Shown: positions 1-12,400, counted from the first letter of the stretch. The stretch: DNA of 64,000 bases from Oscarella lobularis (GCF_947507565.1 NC_089181.1:441501-505500); one strand, 5' to 3'. A program made the numbers and translations. Notes: a model not told the origin generated them from the sequence alone.

Positions 1-234
1 CCTAAAAGAGATGCGAAAGACGTAGACAACCCGTTCTATGAGGAAGTTATCGTTGAGTCCTCAGAAACAGGAGAAACCCCGGAAACCGACGCGAACGTAA
101 CGGAAAGTCCACCTTACGAAAACGCTATTATGACATCGCAGAAGACAGAAGAAGAGAAGCAGTGTTTTAACGATGTAGACTGCGACGATGATTCCGTTTA
201 CGAGCCAGTCGAAGTAGGAGGTAGTTCCGCATAA
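1..234 (+). CDS. C-terminal tail of a probable transmembrane receptor (partial)
   Basis: Frame 1 is open from the window edge to a TAA at 232-234, so only the last 77 codons are present. The tail is strongly acidic and has three spaced tyrosine motifs (NPFYEE, PPYENA, SVYEPV). These look like cytoplasmic phosphotyrosine or endocytic docking motifs. NPxY-like and YxN/YExV sequences are typical of receptor tails that recruit SH2/PTB adaptors. No domain is visible, so the receptor class cannot be named. Its position just upstream of two receptor tyrosine kinase genes makes a related receptor possible, but that is inference. Confidence 0.6.
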   Translation, partial: PKRDAKDVDNPFYEEVIVESSETGETPETDANVTESPPYENAIMTSQKTEEEKQCFNDVDCDDDSVYEPVEVGGSSA

Positions 235-329
235 ATTTATAATACTAAACACGGTAGTCTAAAAGGGATGGGCCACAACATCCCCGTTGTTTACGAAGAC
301 ACGGCTCTATTTCTTGGCTTGCTTCGGTC

Positions 330-2640
330 ATGACCGTGACACCAGCGTTCGTTCTATCTCTTTTCCTTGCTCTCTCACCGGCCCAGAGTCAGCCGTGCGA
401 CGGTGTTTACATGTGCGTGGGTCAACGCCCTCACGCCTTCTTAGACCCAAGTTAGCGTCCGGCTGGAAGGCCTTTCGCGATCGACGAAAACGTATTTCGT
501 TTGCGACAGTTAGGGGAGCAGTTGACTGCTTTATTCTGGACGGACGATTGAGTGCGGAGCTTCAAGTAAACGAACCGTTTTGGGGATCACTCGTTCTTCC
601 AAACGACGTCTCCTTTATTCCAATAGAAATGTGGACAAGGAACAATTATCCTGTAGATACGAATCTGTATCTTTGGCGTTGTGCTGATATACTTTTTTCA
701 GGTGAAATTCTCTTTTGGATCTGCAGTTGGAGACTCTAGAATCGTCTCGAAGATACACTTTTCTTCTCTTCATCAAGACTCTCTGACGACTGGCAAAGTA
801 TCGTACATAGGTAATCAGCCAAGAGAAGAGGCAATAAATTCCACTGGTAAACACGAATTGATTGACTGCATGAAAGGATTAGACCCTAATAATTTAGAAT
901 TTTTTGTCACGTTTACCTGTGCATCAAAGGGAGTTTCATCCACTACGTTTTTATTCAACATCACTGGAAACAGTTCAAATGGGGCGTGCGAAACTACAGG
1001 ACGATTTTCGATAAAAAAATCTTGCTCAGGTGAAAATAACGTAGATCAAAATGCTTGAACGACATTCCTTGCAGGATCTCCTACTTCAGGCAGTCCGAGT
1101 GGTGGCAGACCTACTTCTACAAAGATTTCCCTGATTGTGACTACGACACCACCAAGTACATCCTCGCCTAGTCTTACTACGAGTGACACTACTAGTGGTA
1201 CAAGCAGAGCTTTTACCTCTGCCTTGAACACCCCACGTCCAAAAACATTGGTGGTTTTGTTCCTTGCTGTTGTAGTCAGCGCTTTTGTGCTGCTAATCGC
1301 ACTGACCAGTACATTCGCAGTTGTCATGTGGAAAAGAAGAAAGAATAAATTTCCTCACGTTGAGGAGGGTGCTTTGGCGATCAGCAGCAAGCGTTGCAGG
1401 TGGGAGGTCAATCCAGGCAAAATACAACTTGATGCCCCAATTGGAAGTGGAGCCTTTTCAAGAGTATACAGAGGAGAATACAGCTGCACAGTGATAGCTG
1501 TAAAAGTTCTGAAAGGTTAGATTTAAAATGTACTTGCCAAGCCTTTCTGCATAAATTGTCTTAATTAAGCTGACAGCCAATCGTCTGAGAGAGAAATGCT
1601 TTTGAAAGAGATTGAGTTATTAAAGAACATGGAACCGCATTCTAATCTAATAACAATGAAAGGGTGCTGCACTGTTTCTCCTGATAGTCCTATCATGCTT
1701 ATAATGGAGTACATGAACATGGGAAATCTACTTAAATATCTGAGGAAAAATCGTTGTCTGGTAAAGCTTTTGAAACCTAAATGTACGTTTACATCGTTGC
1801 TCTATGATAATGCTTAGAAATGTGTCCGTGAAGAGTGTGAAGAACGCTTGAATGATCCTACTATACTGACCTGCGTCCACAATCAGAAACTAAAAGAGTT
1901 TCTAAATCAGTGTCTCGTAATTACCTATCAGGTGTCTCTAGGAATGGTGAGAAATGGCTATTAGCTACACAGGAACATTTTATTGTAACGCGAATAAATA
2001 GGAGTGGATGGAGAAACAGCACTGCGTGCATCGCGACTTGGCTGCACGCAATGTTCTACTTCATGCCTTAGATGACAAACGCATCATAACCAAAATCTCA
2101 GACTTTGGCTTGGCCAGAAGTGCTTATGAATCGGATATGATTCGAGGAGATATGCATGAACAAAAGCCTATCAAATGGACAGCTCCAGAAGGCCTGTTTG
2201 ATGACATATTTACCATCAAGAGTGACGTGTAAGACTGTTGATAAAGAAAAGCTCACACCTAATGCTCTAAATCTTCTAGATGGTCATTTGGTGTCGTTCT
2301 TTGGGAAGTCGCATCACTTGGTAAGTCCAATCAGCTCAGTTGTAATCTAATCAGGCGTTATCACAAACTCAAGGGAGTATTCCATATCCTGGACTGGAAA
2401 AACAAGTCTTAGTGACGATGATTCAGAACGGCTACAGAATGGACAAGCCCGAAGACTGCAGTGATGAACTGTAAAGATGCTTAATTAAAAGCCATATTAA
2501 GTGACGAGTGTCATTTCTCAAGGTATCAACTGATGCTTCAGTGCTGGCAATCATTGCCCAACAAGCGCCCACGATTTGAAAAGATAAGGACGCAGCTGGA
2601 AGAGATGGTTACTACAACAAGAGGCTACATTGACCTCTAA
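330..2640 (+). CDS. Receptor tyrosine kinase, tandem copy 1
   Basis: Single-pass receptor tyrosine kinase. I read 11 exons: 330-420, 510-652, 702-846, 898-1029, 1075-1515, 1570-1760, 1818-1946, 2002-2228, 2280-2320, 2374-2470 and 2523-2640. They sum to 1755 nt in frame (584 aa). The ATG at 330 opens a signal peptide ending near AQSQ. A short ectodomain (about residues 20-170) follows, of a type I do not recognise. Next come a Ser/Thr-rich stalk, one membrane segment (about 228-254) and the kinase. Kinase marks are the glycine loop GSGAFSRVYRG, the VAVK-type lysine (IAVKVLKG), HRDLAARN, DFGLAR and WSFGVVLWEV. HRDLAARN identifies a tyrosine kinase. The activation-segment end reads APEGL. It is a paralogue of the next gene. 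The ligand is unknown. The weakest donor is the one at 421 (GTCAAC). Confidence 0.9.
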
Positions 2641-2862
2641 ATAGACGCATGCAGTACATTGTGAGACTGTATCAGCCTTTTGTATCATTATCTGCCACTC
2701 TGGTATTAATAACGCTTAGATCCTTGTAAGTTAGCCTGAGGGTTTTAATCCTCTTCTCAAGAAAAAATGACCACAAGCCATTGCATCATGAGAAACGACC
2801 ATCCGGATTCTTTCTAACGAGACCCGTACTCTCGCATACTTGCATCAGTTGTTGGCCCCGTC

Positions 2863-5365
2863 ATGATAGTCGTTCTCACTTTGATTTTTCTACGTTTCGC
2901 GCAAAATGTTTCCGCCGCTCAACCATGCTATGGCGTGTACTTGTGCGTGAGTAAGCGGCCTCTGGCTCAGTCAAGCAGCAGTCTTCAATTGAGTTAGCGA
3001 GGCATCATCAGTTGGCAATGACTACGATCATAGCGGTCGCCTCGTTTTTTCTCTAGTTCAAAATGCGGTTGGATGCATTGTTGGAAATGGGGAACTGAGT
3101 AGCGAGCTTCAACAAGGCAACGCTTTCTGGCAATCACTCGTTATTCCTAAAGAAGTTTCTTATATTCCTTTTCAAATGTGGACTAGGAGACGCTATACTG
3201 CCGTAAGTTCTTTAAAAGCTTGAGTGGTTTAAAAAAACCCGATTTCATCTTTCTATCAGCTGAATTACTCTTATACTGCTGTGATTGGAAACTCTAACGT
3301 TGTGTCGAAAATTCAGATGTCTTTTCCTTATGGTAAGAACTTGCTTACAACCGGCGAAATACCGTACATAGGTAATAAGGCAGTAGAAGAGGCAATCAAT
3401 TCTACGAGTAAGCTAAATGGCCTGACAGATCCGCTGGCTGAACTAAATTTGTTTAGGATTTTTGATCTCGTTTATCTGTGCATCAAATGGATATACACCC
3501 ACGACTCTCAAATTCGTTATAACGGGACGCGATCAGTTGGGCAGCAGGACGTGCAAAACGGAAGGAGAATTTTCTATAAAGAAATCATGTTTAGGTAGTG
3601 AATTCAATGGAACAAAGAATGATGAGCAATATGCTTTGCAGGTCTTTTTCCAGACGTCAATACTGACAGCACCTATGGCAGCACTGGCATCAGCAACAGC
3701 ACTGACAGCTCTACTACTACTTTTCTGACAGAATCCTTACCAAGTGCACTCAGCCCCAGCCCTACTGCTGGTATTGCAGATGAGGCAACCAGTTTCACTA
3801 GTAGTACTACGTCTGGCACTCATCCATCCTCAACCGGACTATCCATGATTTGGGCTATTTGTATCAGTGTTGCTGTGATTGTCGTACTACTTGTGGCAAT
3901 AACTACAGGTGTATTGGTCCATCGGAAAAGAAAAAAGGAGCGACAACGTCAGAATCAACGCCAGAATCAACGTCTCGCCAGTGCCGCTACTGTACAATCT
4001 GCACTTAGCATGCAAGAACTTTGGGAAATCAACCCGGGCAATGTACGACTTGACAACCAAATCGGAAAGGGTGCATTTTCAATAGTTTACAGAGGAGCAT
4101 ATTATTCTGAAAGAGACGACAGCTCCACAGTTGTAGCTGTCAAATGCCTGCGAGGTAAGAAATCTTTTGCCAGGATTTTCGCACATACAATATAACCTCG
4201 TTTCACCCAAGCTGACAGCCAGACGTCAGAGAAGGAAATGCTTTTGAAAGAGATTGAGTTATTGAAAGACATGGAGCAGCATCGTAACCTACTAACAATG
4301 AAAGGATGTTGCACCGTTTCTCCTGATACTCCGATTATGCTAATAATGGAGTACATGAACATGGGAAATCTGCTCAACCATCTCAGAGAAAATCGTTTTC
4401 TAGTAACTTTGTTGACTTATCATTGTGTTTACATTGCTGGCTCACGATAATGTTTAGAAATGCGATCGTGAAGAATGTGAAGAACGCTTGAGCAACCCCA
4501 ATATACTGAGCTGCATTCATAACGAGAAAGTAAAAGAGTTTCTAGACGAGTGTCTTGTAATTACCTATCAGGTGTCTCGAGGAATGGTAAGAGGCCGTTA
4601 GCGAGTTTTTCACAGAATATTTTGCATTTTGGGCATAAATAGGAGTGGATGGAGAAACAGCACTACGTGCATAGAGACTTGGCTGCACGCAATGTTCTAC
4701 TTCACGCCTTAGATGACAAACGCATCATAGCCAAAATCTCAGACTTTGGCTTGGCCAGAAATGTATATGAATCAGAAATGGTTCGGGAAGGCGCAGATGA
4801 ACAAAAGCCTACTAAATGGACTGCTCCAGAGGGTCTACTCGACGACGTATTTACTATCAAAAGTGACGTGTAAGACTGGTTACCAGACAGATAGATCAGA
4901 AGTGCTATTCTTATTAAATATCTAGATGGTCATTTGGTGTCGTTCTTTGGGAAGTTGCATCTCTTGGTGAGTCAATTAAATAGTTCAATTGTAATTAGGC
5001 ATTCATATGCTTTCTCAAGGGAGTGTTCCATACCCTGGACTGGAGAAGCAAGTCTTAGTGTCAATGCTTGAGAAAGGACACAGAATGGACAAGCCTGAGG
5101 ACTGCAGTGATGAATTGTAAAGAGAGTAACAACGTAATGCGGCAGATGCCTGATTTCTTTCTCAAGGTATCTACTGATGGTTCGGTGCTGGCAATCGTCG
5201 CCCGACAAACGTCCACGATTTGAAGAGATCAGAGCGAAGTTGGAAGAAATGGTAACAACAACAAAAGGTTACACCGACTTGGGCAATACGGAAAACATTA
5301 CGTGTGGGGATTCCCCCGAAACATTCGGGGAGTCTGCATACTGTGACTTTTACCGTCTGAACTGA
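2863..5365 (+). CDS. Receptor tyrosine kinase, tandem copy 2
   Basis: Paralogue of the upstream kinase with the same exon plan: 2863-2950, 3057-3202, 3260-3407, 3457-3594, 3642-4154, 4212-4402, 4458-4586, 4643-4869, 4926-4966, 5020-5116 and 5167-5365. These sum to 1917 nt in frame (638 aa). The ATG at 2863 begins a signal peptide, and the mature N-terminus shares the pattern QPCxGVYxCV with copy 1. The stalk is longer and Ser/Thr-rich, followed by one membrane segment and a basic KRKKERQRQ stretch. The kinase has GKGAFSIVYRG, VAVKCLRG, HRDLAARN, DFGLAR and WSFGVVLWEV. Copy 2 has a C-terminal extension of about 25 residues with YTDLGN and AYCDFY, possible tyrosine docking sites absent from copy 1. 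The 49-nt intron 3408-3456 restores the frame, so the gene is not broken. Confidence 0.9.
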
Positions 5366-5481
5366 GACCCGTTGCGACTTAGAAAAGACTTTAGCTGCTC
5401 GATCATGGAAGAAGTGCGTAGAGCCTGTGTTTTATCGATCTAGAGTTTTCCCAAGAAAGAGTGACGTCCTTTTAGATATTC

Positions 5482-7354
5482 TTGGAAACGAACGTGACCC
5501 TAAACCCCAATTTGGCATCTCTTCCAGAAATCAGCAACTATCTCGATCGCCTAACATCTCCTGATACCGGAGACGCGAGCATTCGGGTAATGAAAGTTCC
5601 AGGGGACAGAGGGGTCACTCTGAAAGGGGCGTGGACTCGAATCGAGCGATGTCGCCTCGATATGAAAGCGATATTGGAAAACGAAACCGGGGACGAACCA
5701 GCGAAAACGTGGGAAACCGACGATCACGACGACGACGACGACGATTACGATTCCGATTCGTCTCCGCCACCGTCCGTCGAGATTTCAGTCGATCCTCGCG
5801 TCATGCGTCATCTACGAAAGAAACACGGACCGGAGTTAGAAAGGGCTATCAAGGATAACGACGGCGAGTTCTCGTGGGACGGCAAGGCGCCGTTGGTCGT
5901 CATCAAAGCGCACGATGACGACTCATTGGCTGAATTGAGAGAAAAGTTCGATCTACTCTACTGCATAGCTCAAAGCGAGAGGACCCTGATCAAAGAGACT
6001 AAAAAGAATCCAAAGGATCACCGGGCCCCCGAAATGGAACTCGAGCCAGACATCCTAATGACTCACAAGTCACAGGAAGGGATACAATTGATCATTGTGA
6101 GAGGCAATATCATCGACCAGCACGTCGATGCGATCGTCAGCCCCGCTGACCCTAAGCTCCAGCACAGACACACACTGGCAAAATCAATTGCCCAAGCAGC
6201 TGGAGATGAATTAAGAGATGACTGTGCTAGTCAAATCGCCGCCTGTGGCGACCTGGAATTGGGAACGGCTGTTGCAAGCAGTGGAGGAAACCTTCACTGC
6301 AGCAGCGTAATCCATGCCGTTGGACCAGCCAATCATGGATCGATATGGAGGGATCTTCGCAATGCCTGCGTCAATAGTTTTCGAGTGGCTGCTTCGCTGA
6401 AATTTCAATCTGTCGCCGTTCCGCTGCTTGGTTTCGTCTCTTCGACTTCGGACGTCGCTAGAATGGCGTCGATTATGTTTGAAGCGTTTGATACGTTTTC
6501 TTTTCGAAATCCCGGATGTTCGGTGGACGAAATTCGTTTCGTGGACGACGACGTCGGCGCGGTGGGCGCCTGGTGCGAGGAAATGCAGCGGCGCTACGGC
6601 CGCGGCTACGATTACGAGAGCTTCGCCCAGGCGGGGCCCCGTCCGAGGGTTCAGGCGGAGTCGCTTGCTTTCTCTCCTCCTTCAGGTTCTTCTCGCGAGG
6701 ACTTCAAGGACGACGTCGATTCCGGCGACGAACGTTCGCGGTGTCCCATTTGCCTTGCACCGATCGACGAGTCGAAACGACTTGACTGCGGGCACACGTT
6801 CTGTACCATCTGCGTCGAACAGGAATTACAGGTTCGGTCCAAATGTCCCGTTTGTAAGCGCCCGTACGGTGAACAGTTGCAACCGGAAGCGCGCGGGTTG
6901 CAACCGGAAGGAACGATGTCTGTGAGAAAAGGTGGCTTCTGTCTTCCGGGTCACGACGGTTTTGGAACGATTACGATTACGTATCATTTTCAAGGAGGAA
7001 TTCAGGGATCTGAGCACCCCCGGCCCGGACGACGATACGGCGGTACGACAAGAAGTGCCTACCTACCTGATTCTCCTGAAGGAAATGAAATCCTTGGGCT
7101 TCTACGGAAGGCGTTTGACGCTAAATTGATCTTCACTATTGGCACATCTGAAACAACTGGGATAGAGGACCAGATTACCTGGAGTGATATCTCTCACAAG
7201 ACCAGTCAGCATGGGGGGCCAACACAGTACGTGAGAAGTAGACTATTTTTAGCTGCAAAATTAATTAAAATTGTTATTTTTCAGATTTGGATATCCTGAT
7301 CCAGTGTACCTTAGCATAGTCAAAGAAGAACTCGCAGCGAAAGGAATAAGATGA
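5482..7354 (+). CDS. Macro domain-RING-Deltex C-terminal E3 ubiquitin ligase
   Basis: Two exons (5482-7226 and 7285-7354) give 604 aa. The N-terminal third is acidic (Asp run near residue 84) with no named domain. Residues about 200-355 form a macro domain (IIVRGNIIDQHVDAIVSPAD ... AVPLLGFVSS), which binds or hydrolyses ADP-ribose. Residues about 420-462 are a C3HC4 RING (CPIC ... CGHTFC ... CPVC). Residues about 478-604 are a Deltex C-terminal (DTC) domain, recognised from GGIQGSEHPRPGRRYGGTTR, FTIGTSETTG and FGYPDPVYLS. DTC domains bind NAD+/ADP-ribose and with the RING mediate ubiquitylation and ADP-ribosyl-linked ubiquitin chemistry. In vertebrates DTX3L supplies RING-DTC, and macro domains come from its partner PARP9. 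Here they lie in one chain. The intron at 7227 splits the DTC domain with phase 2. Confidence 0.9.
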
Positions 7355-7506
7355 AATCAAAAAGATTGCATGTCACGAAACAGACACATCACAAAAGTTT
7401 TTATTAATTGGTGGTCCGTAACTCACTCGCTGTACGCACCTTCGCGCGGTTATCGGCGAAGTCCCGGACGTGCAGGACCTTAGCTTAGAGGCTCGGAGGA
7501 GACGCT

Positions 7507-9418
7507 ATGGCCGAGGAAACGCTTCCCGGAGCGCGACGTGGCTGGAAATCGATCGAAGAGGAAACGGACTACTGGATTCCCGAAGCAGACGTCATCGGCA
7601 AGATTCCAAAAGACCTCCACGGCACTCTTCTACGCAACGGGCCGGGCGTCAACAGCGTCTACGGCACTCAACTGAAGCATCGTAAGTGCAGCAAACAACT
7701 ACGAATGTTCCACACCCACGCATCCTTTAGCGATCGACGGCGACGGAATGGTCTGCGCTCTGTCTTTCGTCGACGGTCGCGTTCACTTTCGATCGCGATT
7801 CGTTTCGACTCAGTCGCGTCGCGACGAATCGCGAGCGGGCGCCCTCATCTATCCGGGCCAAATGGGAACGCGTCGCGAGCGCGGAATTGTCGCGTTGGCG
7901 TGCGACGCCTTTCTGACTTTCGTACGAGGTCCAACGTCGCAAATGTTCGAATACAGAAATCCGTCGAATACGAGCGTTTTCTATTGGGGAGGCAAGGTCA
8001 GGAAATTAACTAATTAACTTTTAATTAATTAATTTGAAGATAATTTTTTTAGATTTTGACGACGTATGAGACGTCTCTTCCTCACTGTCTCGATCCTTAC
8101 ACCCTCACTACTCTCGGTCCCGATGATTTGGGTGGCAAGTTGAGACTCGGCGTCATGGCTGCTCATTTTCGCTTTGACACATTGCAAAAGCCTATTGTAA
8201 GTTAAAGAGTTTTTCAATTAATTAAAAGAGCGTGTGGCTAGTAGTTTTTTTGGTTTAGAAACTTTGCTGTTTTGGTATACAACCGCATCTGACGAGGCCA
8301 GCCGACATACATTTCTACGAGTTTGACGATAAATGGAATTGCGTGAACGTCGAACATTCCGTCGAGGGGCTCAACTATGCTCACGATTTTCTACTGTTAC
8401 CTCACTACTACGTCGTTCACATGACTCCGTTTGTGAAAGTGACGATGTCGCAAGCCTGGAAATGGAAGTTAGGTGACTTGAGAAATAAATGAAAAACGGC
8501 TTTGTCTTTCTGAGACGATTTCTTTTCTGTGATTCTAGGTCTGTCTTCGCCTGGCGAGGATATGAAATATTATCCCGATTTGCCGTCTCGTTTCGTCTTC
8601 ATCCCGCGGCCCAATCATCCCGATCCGCGCGCGGCAATAATTTCAGTCGACGCAGATCCTTTCCACGTGATTATCACCGAACTATCTAAATTCATTTCTT
8701 ATACTTCTTTGTTTAGATTTTTCACTTTGGCACTGGATATCAACAGGGATCCGACGTCTTCTTTACAGCCGTTTGCCTTGGACGTCAATTCAATATGACA
8801 TTTGACGAGCAAATCGCACTCTCCAACATCAGCATTGCACCCGGTCGCGTCTACAAATTTCACGTCAACTTATCAACTCGCACCTGCGTCGGGCTGCAAG
8901 CGGATTCGGCTAGCGTGGAATTTCCGACCGTCAATCCATACAGACACGGGCAGAAATCAGGTCAATACTCATACCTCATGGCCAACGACAGAAAGAACGA
9001 AAATCTTCCTTATAGAGATGTCGTGAAGGTAATTATGAGTGTAGAGTAATTAACGTTGCTCTTATAGATATTCATCTAGTTCGACTTTTACGGCCTCCAA
9101 CGGCAAGTTTGGTCTTCTCACGGCGTCATCGGAGAGCCGGTCTTTGCCCCAAGAAACACTTTCGTCAGGTCATCCAGCTCTGACGACGACGACGGCTACG
9201 TTTTGGTTCAGCTCTACGACCCGGCTGTGCATCGAACGGAATTCGTTGTTCTCGATGCTCGTCGAGTGAACGATGGACCGATCGCTCGAATTCGACTCAA
9301 GCACCACATTCCGTACGGTTTTCACGGCAGCTTTACGTCCGAATGTTTTGTTCGGCCCCTGCCAAGGCCAGGAATACTGGACACCGCGGCAACATTATTT
9401 TTATCGGCTAAGCTTTAA
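7507..9418 (+). CDS. Carotenoid/apocarotenoid cleavage oxygenase (RPE65/BCO/CCD family)
   Basis: About eight exons encode a carotenoid oxygenase, a beta-propeller enzyme that uses a His-coordinated Fe(II) to cleave conjugated double bonds of carotenoids, apocarotenoids or stilbenes. The ATG at 7507 begins MAEETLPGARRGW. Visible family blocks are LHGTLLRNGPG (first blade), IDGDGMVCALSF, YETSLPHCLDPYTLTTLG, NYAHDFLLLPHYYVVHM, an HFGTGY exon and HHIPYGFHGSF near the C-terminus. The conserved histidines of these blocks are the expected iron ligands. Introns are small (8000-8050, 8200-8257, 8473-8537, 8669-8716, about 9028-9075). The stop lies at 9416-9418, only 44 bp before the NEMF start codon. 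Substrate cannot be told from sequence. Sponges are rich in carotenoids, so a role in carotenoid turnover is likely. Confidence 0.88.
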
Positions 9419-9462
9419 TTTAACGCGGGTCTCATATCATCCGGGATTTTCTCCTCTTTACC

Positions 9463-12400
9463 ATGAAGACTCGTTTCTCCACGCTGGACGTCCAAGCGGC
9501 CGTGCTCTGCATACGGCAAAGGTACGAATAGCGACGTCGCGGTCACTGCGTCTCGGTTAGAGCACGCATCGTCTTGCAGATGCCTCGGATTGCGTTTGCA
9601 GACCGTTTACGACATCGACGCCAAGACGTACCTCTTCAAACTGACACAGTAAGAGCGAAGCGCGTCTGAAAAGCCTTTTCTTGAACGTTTCGCGTCGAGA
9701 TCCGACAAGAAATTCGTCATTCTCGTCGAATCGGGCACGCGAATCCATTCGACCGACTTCGAATGGCCGAAAAACGCTTTCCCGTCCGGTTTCGCAATGA
9801 AAGTATCGTCCTATTTTCTCGCGCGAATTTTAATTAAATAATTCAATTAATTGATTAATTAAATTAAAACTTTCAGCTCCGGAAACATCTCAAGTCGCGA
9901 CGTTTGGTGAGCGTCGACCAGTTGGGCATCGATCGAATAGTCGACTTTCAATTTGGATCCGGTGAAGCGGCCTATCACGTCATCGTTGAACTCTATGATC
10001 GGGTAAATGGAGGATAGATAGTGGGGGGTTTCTTTGTGAAGAAGAAGAATGAGCGATCTTTTTCTGTAGGGAAATATTGCTCTGACTGATTACGAGTATA
10101 CGATATTGAATTTGCTGCGCGTGAGAACGGACGCTGATCAGGACGTTTGGTTTGCCGTGAGGGAGAAGTATCCTCGTGAAATGGCTCGTCAACGCGAAGA
10201 ATTGATGAAGATAGAACGGTATAACTGCAGTCAATTCGAACCTACGATGCTCTAATTTAATCAGTGCAGATTGAAGGAGATTTTGGATGGTTGCAAGGAA
10301 GGCGAATCGGTGAGAAGAAGCTTGAATCCTCACTTCGGTATTGAAGATCATGAGAGCTCCAAATTTTTTCACGTTACTATTTTCTAGTGTACGGGCCTGC
10401 TGTGATCGAGCATTGTCTATTAGAAGCCGGTTTCTCCGCTGATGTGAAGATTGGAAAAGGCTTCAACCTGTCCGAAGGTGCAGCACTTTGAACTAATACT
10501 CCCAAAACATATATTATGCATTTAGACGTCCATCGAGTTCACGCAGCACTCAAAGACGCCGACGAAATAATGAGACGATGCTCGGAAAATATCTGCAAGG
10601 TGTAAACACTATAGCTAATGTGCTTTTCATAATAGGCGTTTTCCTCCTAAGGGCTACATTATTCAAAAGCAACAGGATAAAGTGACGGCAGACAAAGATT
10701 CGGATAAATTACTAACGTTAGATCACGTGCTATAGTTGCGACTTTGTGTGTGTACGTGATGGTTTGATTGCCTTAGATACGAGGAATTTCATCCGTTCTT
10801 GTTTCGACAGCACGAAGGAGCGCCCAAACTCGATTTCTTAACCTTTGAAAATGTACGGAGAGCAAAGAGAATTACTGTAGAGTCTAACCTGAATTTTTAT
10901 TAGGCTGTAGACGACTTTTTCTCCAAGCTTGGCAGTCAGAAACTGGACATGAAAGCTCTTCAACAGGTATAGAAAATCACTCGGGTTTTGGATTGGGTTC
11001 ATTGATTTTGAAATAGGAAAAGATGGCAGTAAGGAAGTTGGAGAACGTCAGGAAAGATCACGAGAAGAGACTTGAAATGCTGCACATCTCTCAGGAAACG
11101 GACCAATATAAAGCGCAGCTAATTGAATCGAACGTCGAAATGGTGTTTACATGTGTAACACTGTTTTTTGGAAAGCGAATTTCACTTTGTATGGCGCCAG
11201 GTCGAAAGAGCTATTCTAGTTCTTTGTAACATGATTGCGAATGCCTTCGATTGGACGGAAATTAGTCAGATGGTAAAAGAAGCCCAGGTGGAGGGCGACC
11301 CTGTAGCAAAGGCGATCAAAGCACTGAAATTAGAGTCAAACAAGTTCACATTCTTCCTAACGTACGGGCATAGATAGTAGACCTAAAGAGTGCAGCTCAG
11401 ACTATTCAATTTCACACTAGTGACCCATTTGAAAAAAGCCTAGACGATGGAGAGGACGAAGAAGACGGCGGAAAACCGAAAAAATCAAAAGTAGAAATTA
11501 TTACATAGATAGAGGTGGCGGTTTGAACGAGGTTTTTTTTTGTAGGCAAAAGGAGTGCTTGTTGACATTGACTTAGGCTTGTCTGCCTATGCCAATGCAA
11601 GAGGGTAAGCATACTATAGTCAGAAGATTTGTCTACCAGACAGACAGACAGACGTTTCTCTTCTGCAGATATTATAGCCAGAAGAAGCACGCCGCGAAAA
11701 AGGAGCAGAGGACGCTCGAGGCGTCCGACAAGGCTCTGAAAGCCGCAGAGAGAAAGACTAAGCAGACGTTAAAAGAAGTTGCCGTTGCGACGAGCATCCA
11801 AAAAGTCAGGAAGACGTATTGGTGCGTTGGGGGAAAAAAAACCCAGATATTCGCGAAATAGACTTACTGTATTAACGCTAGGTTTGAGAAATTTCTCTGG
11901 TTTGTCTCGTCGGAAAATTTTCTCGTCGTTGCCGGAAGGGACGCCCAGCAGAACGAGTTCATTGTAAAGAGACATTTGAGATCAGGTGAGATGGCAAACG
12001 GCGGCGAGACAAGCCTTTATTGTTGTCTCGGTGATCCGTGAAGGAGACGTCTACGTTCACGCTGATCTCCACGGTGCCACCTCTTGCGTTGTCAAAAATC
12101 CAGCCGGTATTTTTTGCATACCATGCCTGCACTGTTATATTGTTTGTATTGAAGGAGGGTCAATTCCTCCGAAGACGCTTCAAGAGGCGGGCTGCATGGC
12201 TTTGTGCTACAGTTCGGGTTGGGATTCCAAGATTGTAACGAGTGCCTGGTGGGTTCATCACGACCAGGTAAGATCATTTATTTACCTGACTCAATAGCAA
12301 TATAGAGACGTCTTTACGAAGGTATCAAAGACGGCTCCGACTGGAGAATATTTGACGACGGGGAGTTTTATGATTAGAGGTCAGAGGCGAACAGAAGACT

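Noticed and set aside
3441-3470. Apparent frameshift in RTK copy 2 ectodomain
   Set aside because: A 49-nt intron (3408-3456) with GT...AG ends restores the frame and matches copy 1, so the gene is not a pseudogene.
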